IMG/VR virus record: IMGVR_UViG_3300032294_000718
Location: 1 to 25,317 of that record
Origin: a virus
Direction: 5' to 3' (one strand)
Length of the DNA stretch: 25,317 nucleotides
Shown here: positions 15,365-23,097 of the stretch, one piece after another
Numbering within the stretch: position 1 is the first letter of the stretch
Layout: the number at the start of each line of letters is the position of its first letter
The notes under the pieces: model-generated
The model's database searches: none
What the model was told of the DNA's origin: nothing
Seen by the model: the letters and a program-made list of their open reading frames with translations, nothing else
Made by a program: the position numbers and the translations under genes

Positions 15365-15967
15365 ATGAAAAAAATCAGTATCCTTATCGGTTTCCTACTC
15401 CTTTCGTTAATTTCGTTTGGACAAGATGTTAGAATTAAAAACGAAGTATTTGAAGTTCTTTATTCCCAATCATTAGAACAACCCTTAGTAATTAAGTATC
15501 GTTCAACAAATAGACCTACAAATGTGAATAGAGGGGCTATGGATTTTTACAAAGAACCAAACATTAAAACATCGGATGCGGATGATTACGCTAAAAATAT
15601 ATACGATAAAGGACATGGTGCACCGGCTGCAACATTCTCTGATAATATGGTAAATCTAAAACAAACATTCTCATACTTAAATTGTATAATGCAAGACCAA
15701 TACCTTAATAGAGGTGAGTGGAGATTGTTAGAAGAACAAATCCGTAAATGGGATGATACTGAAAATATAACTGTACTAATAAAAACATTCTTTGATACAC
15801 CTGTAAAAAGAGTTCCAACTGGAGCTGCAATTCCTTCTCATTTACAAAAACATATCTATTTTGAAAAAAGTAACAAATGGAGATGTTTTGTATTTCTAAA
15901 TCAAAAACCAAAATTTCATTGGGATGAATTAGAAATGATATGTGAAGCTGAAGACCACAAATTTTAA
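15365..15967 (+). CDS. Exported DNA/RNA non-specific endonuclease (NUC1 family)
   Basis: The protein has 200 residues. Residues 1-20 (MKKISILIGFLLLSLISFGQ) form a clear Sec signal peptide: a lysine start, a hydrophobic core and a Bacteroidota-type end. The mature part has the hallmark DKGHGAPAA (Asp81-Ala89) with the general base His84, equivalent to the DRGH of Serratia nuclease but with Lys for Arg. It also has the metal-ligand motif LNRGEWRLLE, with Asn115 and Glu123 eight residues apart, as in Serratia nuclease (Asn119, Glu127). The family cleaves DNA and RNA using one Mg ion held by the Asn. Length is short but sufficient for the core fold. Export would place it in the periplasm or outside. 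The stop overlaps the next start by one base, so the two are translationally coupled. Confidence 0.85.
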   Translation: MKKISILIGFLLLSLISFGQDVRIKNEVFEVLYSQSLEQPLVIKYRSTNRPTNVNRGAMDFYKEPNIKTSDADDYAKNIYDKGHGAPAATFSDNMVNLKQTFSYLNCIMQDQYLNRGEWRLLEEQIRKWDDTENITVLIKTFFDTPVKRVPTGAAIPSHLQKHIYFEKSNKWRCFVFLNQKPKFHWDELEMICEAEDHKF

Positions 15968-18900
15968 TGAATATGAATTTATCTGAATTAATAAACGAAA
16001 TACTTTCTGAATGGGCATACCGAGTAGATGATGGAATGCCAAACCCAAAGAACCCAACCCACTTAAAGGAGTTGGGTGTTGTACTTTCAGAAATGGGGTT
16101 ATCTCATATTAAGAATACATTAGTAGAAAATCTATTAATGGAAAAAGGAACAACTCCACAACCTGTTGAGGAAAAGGAAGGTTCTTTTTCAAATCCAGTT
16201 CTTAATAAAAAAATTAAATACAAAAATGCAAAAGGTGAAGATGCTGAAGGTATTGTTGGTAACCTATTAAGATTACCAGCTGAACATCCTGGTAGAAAAG
16301 CAGCCGAAGCCCTTTTACCTGCTGATGGAACTCCGGAAAGAGATAAGATGAATCAGGATTTAGGTGGACAAGGACAAGCTGGTGGTGCTGAAAAACCAAA
16401 GGATGATAAAGGTGGTGAAGAACCTGCAGCTGGTGGTGGTGAAGAAGAAAAAGCAAAAGCAGCACAAGCTATGTTTGACCCTAAAGCAGACCCAGCAATG
16501 GCGGCTCGTTTAGATAAAGAAAAAGAAGTTCAAGCTCAATTAGCAAAAGATGCTGAAGCAGATAAGCAAGCAGAAAAACCAGCAGAGGAACAACCAAAAG
16601 CAGATAGTGAATTTGCTCCGATAGATAGTAAGGATGTAGCAAAGGAAATGCCACAAGCTGACCCGGACACATTTGCTGGAGGTTCTGATATTCCTGATGG
16701 TGTAACTCCTGAAGAATTAGAAAAATTCAATACCGATATTAGTAAAGTAGCACAACAAATAGCTGATGCAAAGGCTAAAGGAGAACCAGCACCAAATATC
16801 AACTTATGTGATGTGACTGTGCCGGGTACAAACTTATATTGTGATGATAACTTAGGAATACCAAGAGATGAGATGCCACAATTTAAAGGTACTGCTCAAC
16901 CTGGTAGTAGAGCAGCTGGAATGGAAGCTGATGCTAGTGGTGAAGTAGATACTGAACCTGTATTCAAAGAAATGTTGAAAGAGAAAGGTATTAAGACATT
17001 ACAAACTGAAATACCTGCTGATAAATTAAAAGCAACACAAAAAGATTTAGTTGGAGCAAAAGTAATTGGTATGATGGGAGCTTTAGAGAAAGACCCTAAT
17101 CATCCAAAAATTACTGCACCAATATATGTGAGTAGAGATGGACATGTAATTGATGGACATCACCGTTGGGCAGCAATTGTAGCATATAATGCAGCACATC
17201 CAGATGCACAAATACCAATGAAAACAACGGTATTGGATATGGATATTAAAGATGCAATTCCAATGGCAAATAAGTTTGCAGAAGATATGGGTATTGCAGC
17301 TAAGAAAGCAGATGCTAATAAAGAAGATGTAGTTGAACCGAAAGCAGCTGAAGTAAAACCAAACGAAAGTGACCCAACATCAAATGTGAAAACATTTAAA
17401 GGTGAATCATCTGGTAAAGAAATTAAAACAGTAGAATTAGAAGGTGGTGGATTCCTTTTTGGTACTCAACATGGTGATACTAAAATGGCTGATGATATTA
17501 TAAATCAAGTCAAAGCAACTATACCAAAAGAAAAATGGAAAGATGTTGTATTCGTTGGAGAAGGTGGTGCGACTGGAGATAGTGGTGAGTTAGAATTCAA
17601 TGATGAAATGGAATATTCTGCACCTAAGTTTAAAGAAATGGGTGCATCAATTGATACTTGGGATGGTGATGAATTAGATGTACACAATGACCAATCTGGT
17701 TTGTATAAATCACAAGCTGAACAAACCGGTCTTTCACAAAGTAAAATCAAAGCTGGTAATTGGGCTAGTATGATTGGGCAGGGTGAAGGAACTGATACAA
17801 TGTCACCAAATGATTATTTGGATGATGAGGGTAAAGAATTCTTACAAAACGCAGCTAAAGAAGCGGGATTCCCACCAATAGAAAATTGGGATAACCCATC
17901 TGAACAGGATAAAGATACATTATATAGATTATCATTCCCAAAAGATAATGGTGATAAAGAGACCGGTGTTAATGATGTTCAGGTTGCATTTAATAAAGCA
18001 AGAGACCTTAACTTAATTAAAAAACAAAAGGAATTAGCTGCACAAGGTAAAATACCTATCGTAATGGCAGGTGAATCTCATGCTGAATTAGTTGATGATA
18101 TAATGAAGGGTAAAGAGGAAGAACCAAAAGGAACTGAAAAATTACCTGAACCTGAAGAACCATCAACTGAAGATGGCGGAGTAGTTTATAGTTTGGGTGG
18201 TGGATATTATTCGGATACACCCAAAGGACCTGCTCAATATAGAGTTGTTGAAAGTGTAGTTGAAGAAGTATTAGTGGAAGGTAATGAAACGTTTGCTTAT
18301 TTATTATTTGAGGCAACTGTAACTAAAAAAACATCAAAAGGTAAAGTTGTTAAATTAAAAACAATAGATAAATCACAGCAAAAGAAAGCAACAACTGTAG
18401 CTAGAGTTAAATCAGCTAAAGAAAAAGAACCAACTCCAGCACAAACACCTCAGCAACCTACACCTGAACCATCTGCAGATAAAGAATCTGGAAGACAAGA
18501 AATGGATTCTCCAAAAACAGAGCAAGAAAAAGAAAAGATGAGAAAGTTTACCAATAAATCGGTAACAAGCTCATTAGAACTTACAAAAAGTGATGTTAAA
18601 GCACAAGAAAAACAAGCTAAAGATGAGTATGAAAAGGCAGTTAAAGCTTGGGAAAAGGGTGGAAAGAAAGGTCCTAAACCTCAATTCACAAAAGGATTGG
18701 GAGCTGGTAGTCCTGAAAGTAGAGCAGGAGAATCTGCTGTTGTTAAAGGATGTTTAACATTAAAAGAAGAATATACAAAATGTATTGCAAAATCTAAAGA
18801 TAAAAATGGATGTTATCAAAAAGCTAGAGAGGCTGCAAGAAAACAACTTGAAACCTTTTTAGGTTCGGATTCATATCTTACATCGGAGTGGATTGATTCT

Positions 18901-20250
18901 GCTATGAATACTTTAGATTTAATTCATGAAGAAATTGGATTTGAAAATATTGAAGAAATCGGTTGGGATAACCAACAAGGTAGAGCGCTAGTTGGTTCAC
19001 AAGGACATGGTACTTCTGCTGATATGTTTATCAAAGGTAAACCAACAAAGGAATTTCCAAAAGGTAAAAGAATTGGTATTTCTCTTAAAAAAGACCTTAA
19101 AGTATTTGTATTTAATGGTGGATGGGCAAAATTAGAAAAAGTAGTAACTGATAGAGGATTTAGCTTAGGTGAAAAATCCACAATGGAATACTACAATAAA
19201 AGAAGATATGAAGAACTTTCAAAAATAAGAGACTTCGCAACACAAAATAATGCAGCCTTTTGTAAAGATTTTAAACATTTAAAAGATAATCCAAATAGAA
19301 TAAGTAGTAAACCACAAAATGTTCAAAGTAGAGTAAATGATATACTCAAAAAAACTGGAAAATCTGATTTATCAAAAGTAAGTTGTGCGGATTTTATTAA
19401 AAGTATTATTAATGAAAAACCACCTACTGTTGATTCTATGAAAGTTATTGGTGATTTGTGTAAAACATCTACCAATCCAGAATTAAAAGAAGCATACAAA
19501 CAATTAAGAGCATTGGATAGAGAAATGACAGATGGTATTGCTAAAGATTTTATGAAACCTGAAAATCAGGCAGTTGTAAAAAAATTAGTAAGAGATGAAA
19601 CACATATCTCTGATATTCTTTTTGCAGATAATCCTAATTTAGATGAATTGAAAGTAGTATTTGGTACTGAACCCGCAATATCAATGAAGCCTGAAAAATT
19701 GGCAGAATTGTTTGGGATACAAAAGCTACATGAACAATATAAAAATGAAAAAGACCCTAATAAAAAAGCTGCACTAAAAAAGAAAATGGAAGATATTATT
19801 GATTCTAAAATTACAATTAATAATAAAAAAGGTGTGATGTCCGTTGCTATTACTATTACAGATAAGAATGGTGTAGAATCACAACTTCCACTTTTTGAAG
19901 CTAAAATTAGAACTAGAGGATTTGGTAATTCACCGACTTTTGAAATGCCACAAACGGTGTTTGGTGGGTTGGCATACAAATACGGACACACTCGATATAA
20001 TGAATGGCAAGATGACGATAAAGAAATAGTTGTAGCATCTGCTATTAAAGATATTGAGGATGATTTTTCTGAAGAATTAGAATTTTTAGATGATAAAACT
20101 TCTGCGGAAATTCTAAAAAGATTAAAAGATTTAGAAATAATATATCCAAATAGTCCAGCTCTTGCTAAATTTAAGAAAAAATATCTGAATAGTAATAACA
20201 AAGGTGTTCAAACTGCAAAACAAAAAGTAAAGGCTACTAAGAAAAAATAA
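15967..20250 (+). CDS. Giant multidomain protein with ParB-like and nuclease-like segments, possibly packaged
   Basis: Domains by eye in this 1427-residue protein: an N-terminal helix (1-60, MNMNLSELINEILSEW); a low-complexity Glu/Gly/Ala/Lys region (about 110-240); a ParB/sulfiredoxin-like segment (about 340-430) with PIYVSRDGHVIDGHHRWAA, where the Asp-Gly-His-His-Arg at 396-400 is the diagnostic motif; an unassigned alpha/beta region (about 470-720) with FGTQHGD (498-504), VVFVGEGG and IVMAGESH (698-705); a charged linker (about 790-900); and a C-terminal region with Asp1019 followed by GISLKKD (1037-1043), resembling a PD-(D/E)XK-type active site with Ser in place of Glu. A later FEAKIRTRG (1310-1318) could instead supply an E-x-K. 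Start 15967 is coupled to the nuclease gene; ATG 15973 is possible. Phage polyvalent proteins that are injected with DNA have similar mosaics. Overall role is unknown. Confidence 0.65.
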   Translation: MNMNLSELINEILSEWAYRVDDGMPNPKNPTHLKELGVVLSEMGLSHIKNTLVENLLMEKGTTPQPVEEKEGSFSNPVLNKKIKYKNAKGEDAEGIVGNLLRLPAEHPGRKAAEALLPADGTPERDKMNQDLGGQGQAGGAEKPKDDKGGEEPAAGGGEEEKAKAAQAMFDPKADPAMAARLDKEKEVQAQLAKDAEADKQAEKPAEEQPKADSEFAPIDSKDVAKEMPQADPDTFAGGSDIPDGVTPEELEKFNTDISKVAQQIADAKAKGEPAPNINLCDVTVPGTNLYCDDNLGIPRDEMPQFKGTAQPGSRAAGMEADASGEVDTEPVFKEMLKEKGIKTLQTEIPADKLKATQKDLVGAKVIGMMGALEKDPNHPKITAPIYVSRDGHVIDGHHRWAAIVAYNAAHPDAQIPMKTTVLDMDIKDAIPMANKFAEDMGIAAKKADANKEDVVEPKAAEVKPNESDPTSNVKTFKGESSGKEIKTVELEGGGFLFGTQHGDTKMADDIINQVKATIPKEKWKDVVFVGEGGATGDSGELEFNDEMEYSAPKFKEMGASIDTWDGDELDVHNDQSGLYKSQAEQTGLSQSKIKAGNWASMIGQGEGTDTMSPNDYLDDEGKEFLQNAAKEAGFPPIENWDNPSEQDKDTLYRLSFPKDNGDKETGVNDVQVAFNKARDLNLIKKQKELAAQGKIPIVMAGESHAELVDDIMKGKEEEPKGTEKLPEPEEPSTEDGGVVYSLGGGYYSDTPKGPAQYRVVESVVEEVLVEGNETFAYLLFEATVTKKTSKGKVVKLKTIDKSQQKKATTVARVKSAKEKEPTPAQTPQQPTPEPSADKESGRQEMDSPKTEQEKEKMRKFTNKSVTSSLELTKSDVKAQEKQAKDEYEKAVKAWEKGGKKGPKPQFTKGLGAGSPESRAGESAVVKGCLTLKEEYTKCIAKSKDKNGCYQKAREAARKQLETFLGSDSYLTSEWIDSAMNTLDLIHEEIGFENIEEIGWDNQQGRALVGSQGHGTSADMFIKGKPTKEFPKGKRIGISLKKDLKVFVFNGGWAKLEKVVTDRGFSLGEKSTMEYYNKRRYEELSKIRDFATQNNAAFCKDFKHLKDNPNRISSKPQNVQSRVNDILKKTGKSDLSKVSCADFIKSIINEKPPTVDSMKVIGDLCKTSTNPELKEAYKQLRALDREMTDGIAKDFMKPENQAVVKKLVRDETHISDILFADNPNLDELKVVFGTEPAISMKPEKLAELFGIQKLHEQYKNEKDPNKKAALKKKMEDIIDSKITINNKKGVMSVAITITDKNGVESQLPLFEAKIRTRGFGNSPTFEMPQTVFGGLAYKYGHTRYNEWQDDDKEIVVASAIKDIEDDFSEELEFLDDKTSAEILKRLKDLEIIYPNSPALAKFKKKYLNSNNKGVQTAKQKVKATKKK

Positions 20251-20280
20251 CCCGTTTTTATCCTTCCCTTTCATTTTTAA

Positions 20281-20288
20281 TATTTATA
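20281..20288 (+). promoter_or_regulatory. TATTTATA late-type promoter box before the 20309 gene
   Basis: AATATTTATAG, 20 bases before the start codon at 20309, in the 58-base gap after the giant protein gene. It is the only promoter-like element before the 20309-22002 gene group. Confidence 0.5.
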
Positions 20289-20308
20289 GTTAATTAAAAG
20301 AAAAGAGG

Positions 20309-20740
20309 ATGAAGACGCAGTTACTTTGTACATTTACAACAAAAGGAGAATTACAAAATACTCTACAACAAATTAGAGAAACGTATCATATAGTGTATAA
20401 TTACATCTATATTTTACAAAATAAATCTAATTTGGATGAGTTGTTTATTACATATAATATAGATACAGCATTCCAACCGGATACTCCGTTGGAAAATACA
20501 ATATTAATACATAGAAAGAAGGAATCTAATTCACTTTACACTATTAATGCTCTTAACGAATTAGTTAAAGAAGAAAATGGTGGGGTGTTAGATACTTCTT
20601 TTGTCATTAATTGGCAAAAGTTTAAGAATTCAATCATACTAACAAATGCAGAAGGTACTAAGAAAATTCAGACAAGAGTTTTTGAAGTAATGTCATTTGG
20701 TGAGGCTGAAACAAATAACAATAAAAATAGTGAGGGATAA
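20309..20740 (+). CDS. Hypothetical protein (143 aa)
   Basis: I do not recognise this protein. It starts MKTQLLCTFTTKGELQNTLQQIRETYHIVYNYIYIL, which suggests an alpha/beta fold with a short first strand, a helix and a second strand. The middle 'NTILIHRKKESNSLYTINALNELVKEENGG' and 'SFVINWQKFKNSIIL' are strand/helix alternations. The C-terminus is a polar tail rich in Asn and Glu. There is no signal peptide or membrane segment. It shares a transcript with the SpeD-like gene seven bases downstream, so the two may act together, but nothing in the sequence shows how. The AGAGG before the ATG is too close to be a normal ribosome-binding site. Confidence 0.7.
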   Translation: MKTQLLCTFTTKGELQNTLQQIRETYHIVYNYIYILQNKSNLDELFITYNIDTAFQPDTPLENTILIHRKKESNSLYTINALNELVKEENGGVLDTSFVINWQKFKNSIILTNAEGTKKIQTRVFEVMSFGEAETNNNKNSEG

Positions 20741-20747
20741 TTAAAAA

Positions 20748-21149
20748 ATGTTTACACCAAATCATTTACATTTACTTGTAAAAGGATACATAAAAACCCC
20801 ACCGCAAACCGAAAACGTATTAAACGAATGGTTTAGACAATTAGTTACTAAGGTAGGAATGAAAGTGGTAGCAGGACCTACATCGGTTTATGTGAATGAA
20901 CCTGGAAACGAAGGAATAACTGGAACGGTAACATTAGCAACATCACATTCCAGTATTCATGTTTGGGATAACCAAAATCCAGCTATGTTTCAATTTGATT
21001 TATATAGTTGTTCGGATTTTACACCAACACAAGTATTAGACCACATTGATGAATGGTTTGAATTAAATGAAGCCTATTGGCAATTTATAGATAGAAACGG
21101 AAGTACCTTTGAATTAGTAAATTCTGGGCATTTCACAAAAAACAAATAA
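20748..21149 (+). CDS. SpeD-like protein (S-adenosylmethionine decarboxylase family)
   Basis: This 133-residue protein has the compact pattern of prokaryotic class 1B AdoMet decarboxylase: an N-terminal strand (HLHLLVKGYI), then TSHSSIHVW (residues 65-73), then FQFDLYSCSDFTPTQVLDHI (about 81-100). By pattern, Ser66 matches the serine that becomes the pyruvoyl group (Ser63 in the Thermotoga enzyme), His71 matches His68 and Cys88 matches Cys83; spacing differs by a two-residue insertion. The residue before the serine is Thr, where the family normally has Glu, so self-cleavage is uncertain. The family makes decarboxylated AdoMet for spermidine synthesis, and phage relatives are known; some homologues may use other amino acids. 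It lies between an unknown gene and the endolysin. Assignment to the family is good; activity is not established. Confidence 0.72.
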   Translation: MFTPNHLHLLVKGYIKTPPQTENVLNEWFRQLVTKVGMKVVAGPTSVYVNEPGNEGITGTVTLATSHSSIHVWDNQNPAMFQFDLYSCSDFTPTQVLDHIDEWFELNEAYWQFIDRNGSTFELVNSGHFTKNK

Positions 21150-21165
21150 TTTAAATACTAACATT

Positions 21166-22002
21166 ATGATACTTAAAAAAGGAGACAACAACGAAAATGT
21201 TAAGTTGATGCAACAAAAGCTGGGAATCGAACCAGCAGTAACTAATTTTGGACCTAAAACTGAAGCAGCTGTAAAAGAATGGCAAGCAAAGAATGGTTTA
21301 GTTGCGGATGGTATAGTAGGACCGGCAACTTGGGCAAAAATTATGGGAGAATCAACACCAGTACCAGCCGCACCAGTTCAACCTGTGGTAAATGTTGGTG
21401 GATTAAAATTAGATAAATTAAGAGGACATATTCCTGATGCAGTAATCCAAATGATTCCTGATACTGCAGCTAAGTTCCAAATCAATACTCCATTGAGATT
21501 GGCACACTTCTTAGCACAATGTGGACATGAGAGTGGTGGATTCAGAGTAACACAAGAAAACCTAAACTATTCAGCTAAAGGATTGGCTGGTATTTTTAAG
21601 AAATATTTCCCAACTGAAGCAGCAGCAACTCCGTATGCTAGACAACCACAAAAGATTGCAAATAAAGTATATGCAAATCGTATGGCTAATGGTTCGGAAG
21701 CAAGTGGTGATGGCTACAAATTCAGAGGTAGAGGATACATTCAATTAACGGGTAGAGATAACTACACTCAATTCGGTAAAGCAATTGGTGAAGATATAGC
21801 ATCAAACCCTGATAAGGTATCATCACAATACGCACTATTATCAGCAGCTTGGTTCTGGTCTAAGAACGGATTGAACAAATTAGCAGATGGTGGAGCAGGT
21901 GATACTGTGGTAACATCTATCACTAAAAGAGTAAATGGTGGTACAATTGGATTGGCAGACCGTATTAAACATTTCAAAGAATATTATCATTTATTGGCAT
22001 AA
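21166..22002 (+). CDS. Endolysin: peptidoglycan-binding domain plus GH19 lysozyme
   Basis: Residues 1-62 (MILKKGDNNENVKLMQQKLG to GIVGPATWAKIMG) are a PG_binding_1 repeat domain. A Pro/Val/Ala linker (about 66-80) follows. The rest is a glycoside hydrolase 19 domain: RLAHFLAQCGHESGGF with the putative acid Glu122, QENLNYS with Glu131, then 'KFRGRGYIQLTGRDNYTQFG' (the strongly conserved RGxIQLTGRxNY block) and a 'AAWFWSKNGLNKLAD' helix. GH19 endolysins cleave between the sugars of peptidoglycan to release progeny. The length of 278 is normal for this two-domain arrangement. There is no signal peptide, so a holin or similar is needed for access; none is evident in the window. It follows the SpeD-like gene by 16 bases. 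Confidence 0.93.
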   Translation: MILKKGDNNENVKLMQQKLGIEPAVTNFGPKTEAAVKEWQAKNGLVADGIVGPATWAKIMGESTPVPAAPVQPVVNVGGLKLDKLRGHIPDAVIQMIPDTAAKFQINTPLRLAHFLAQCGHESGGFRVTQENLNYSAKGLAGIFKKYFPTEAAATPYARQPQKIANKVYANRMANGSEASGDGYKFRGRGYIQLTGRDNYTQFGKAIGEDIASNPDKVSSQYALLSAAWFWSKNGLNKLADGGAGDTVVTSITKRVNGGTIGLADRIKHFKEYYHLLA

Positions 22003-22005
22003 TAA

Positions 22006-22039
22006 TTTGGTAGTTTGAGGAAAAATTCGTATATTTATA
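22006..22039 (+). promoter_or_regulatory. Hybrid promoter before the 22058 gene
   Basis: TTTGG starting at 22006 is 20 bases from TATATTTA (22030-22037), the same spacing as the host-type promoters here and with the same TTCG before the -7 element. The last G of TAnnTTTG is A, which creates the late octamer TATTTATA at 22032-22039. The site may be read by both polymerase forms. Confidence 0.5.
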
Positions 22040-22057
22040 GAATATAACATTAGAAAA

Positions 22058-22909
22058 ATGGCAAATATTAAATTAAAAGGATTATTAAAGGAAGCCGAAG
22101 ATTTTAAGGCTAGAAGTAAAGAAACTGGAAAGTTAGTACACTTCAAATCAAAAGATGCATACCAAGCTGCATTAAAAGCTGGTTCGCATGAAGACCCTAA
22201 AGCTGAAAAAGATAAAACTCCTAAAGCATCTGCGAAACCAAATGATATGTTTGGTGGTGATTATGCAAAAGATAGAGGTGGTAAAGTTTCTAAATCAGAT
22301 GCATCGGTAGATGGACAAACTGATGATGAATTATACGATGCGTTGTATGATATGGGATATGATTTCGGAGAACTTGGTAGTGATGATTTTGATGAAAATG
22401 GATTTGCTGACGCAGCAATGAATTTAGGTTATCGTTGGGATGATAAGAATAAAGTATGGAATCATAGAGATACAATGGGTGATGAAGCTCCTAAAGCTGA
22501 TACTCCTAAATCTAATCTTCCAAAAAAAGCATCTCAATTAAAATATAAACACGCAGAATCATTAGAAACAGCTCTAAATGCAGAAACTGGATTACAAGGT
22601 ATTGCTGATATTGATGATAATGGTGCTATTATATACAATGCTAGTGATGGTAGTATGCCAACGTACACATTATTTATGGGTTCAAATATTGATTATGGTA
22701 ATCCGGATGAATTTAGAGTAAGTTTAGAATCTACTTACGCTAATGACCCGGCGGATTTAAGTGGTAAAGTTGATAAAACTTTTAAATCAGCAGATGAAGC
22801 TATGGCATTTGCAGCAGCTGTTGCTAAAAAATATAAGAAAGAATTGCAAATGGATATTGATGATGATACAAACGAATCAACGAAACTAACCAAACTGATT
22901 AAAAAATAA
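22058..22909 (+). CDS. Probable internal virion protein of unknown function (283 aa)
   Basis: I do not recognise a family. The protein starts MANIKLKGLLKEAEDF, with LLKE-A at 9-13 fitting the T4-type prohead protease site (L/I-x-E then a small residue) near the end of a short basic leader. Residues about 25-85 are Lys/Asp/Ala-rich and probably disordered. Residues about 90-145 form an acidic folded block (DDELYDALYDMGYDFGELGSDDFDENGF, then a WDDKNKVW segment). Residues 165-270 look like an alpha/beta domain ending in an Ala-rich helix, and the C-terminus is STKLTKLIKK. No signal peptide or membrane segment is visible. The promoter and terminator make it a single-gene unit. A core or injected internal protein is a reasonable guess, not shown. 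Confidence 0.65.
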   Translation: MANIKLKGLLKEAEDFKARSKETGKLVHFKSKDAYQAALKAGSHEDPKAEKDKTPKASAKPNDMFGGDYAKDRGGKVSKSDASVDGQTDDELYDALYDMGYDFGELGSDDFDENGFADAAMNLGYRWDDKNKVWNHRDTMGDEAPKADTPKSNLPKKASQLKYKHAESLETALNAETGLQGIADIDDNGAIIYNASDGSMPTYTLFMGSNIDYGNPDEFRVSLESTYANDPADLSGKVDKTFKSADEAMAFAAAVAKKYKKELQMDIDDDTNESTKLTKLIKK

Positions 22910-22911
22910 AC

Positions 22912-22943
22912 AAAAGGGAGAAACTAAAAATTCTCCCTTTTTT
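22912..22943 (+). terminator. Rho-independent terminator after the 22058 gene
   Basis: AAAAGGGAGAA (22912-22922) pairs perfectly with TTCTCCCTTTT (22931-22941) around loop ACTAAAAA, followed by further T. It lies three bases after the stop codon and insulates the replication genes that follow. Confidence 0.9.
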
Positions 22944-22944
22944 A

Positions 22945-22976
22945 TTTGGTATACTCGGGTATTTTTCGTATATTTG
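22945..22976 (+). promoter_or_regulatory. Host-type promoter P1 of the ssb-uvsX unit
   Basis: TTTG (22945-22948), 20-base spacer, TATATTTG (22969-22976), with TTCG directly before the -7 element, as in the tmRNA promoter. The predicted start is near 22981. The -33 element directly follows the terminator T run. Confidence 0.7.
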
Positions 22977-23035
22977 TGTATATCCACAATCATATATAAA
23001 TGCTAATAGCTCTGAAAAATATACCTCAAAAAACA

Positions 23036-23067
23036 TTTGGAATTATGAGAAATTTGTCGTATATTTG
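23036..23067 (+). promoter_or_regulatory. Host-type promoter P2 of the ssb-uvsX unit
   Basis: TTTG (23036-23039), 20-base spacer, TATATTTG (23060-23067) preceded by GTCG. It lies exactly 91 bases downstream of P1 and gives a predicted leader of about 85 bases before the ssb start. Confidence 0.7.
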
Positions 23068-23097
23068 TATTTCTATTATATTTATTAATGTAACGGA

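Noticed and set aside
16214-16802. Antisense open frames opposite the giant protein, the hub and other genes
   Set aside because: They lie opposite clear + strand genes, have no promoters or leaders, and their composition (runs of Leu/His or Ser/Leu) is typical of reverse-strand shadows of Glu/Lys/Gln-rich coding DNA.
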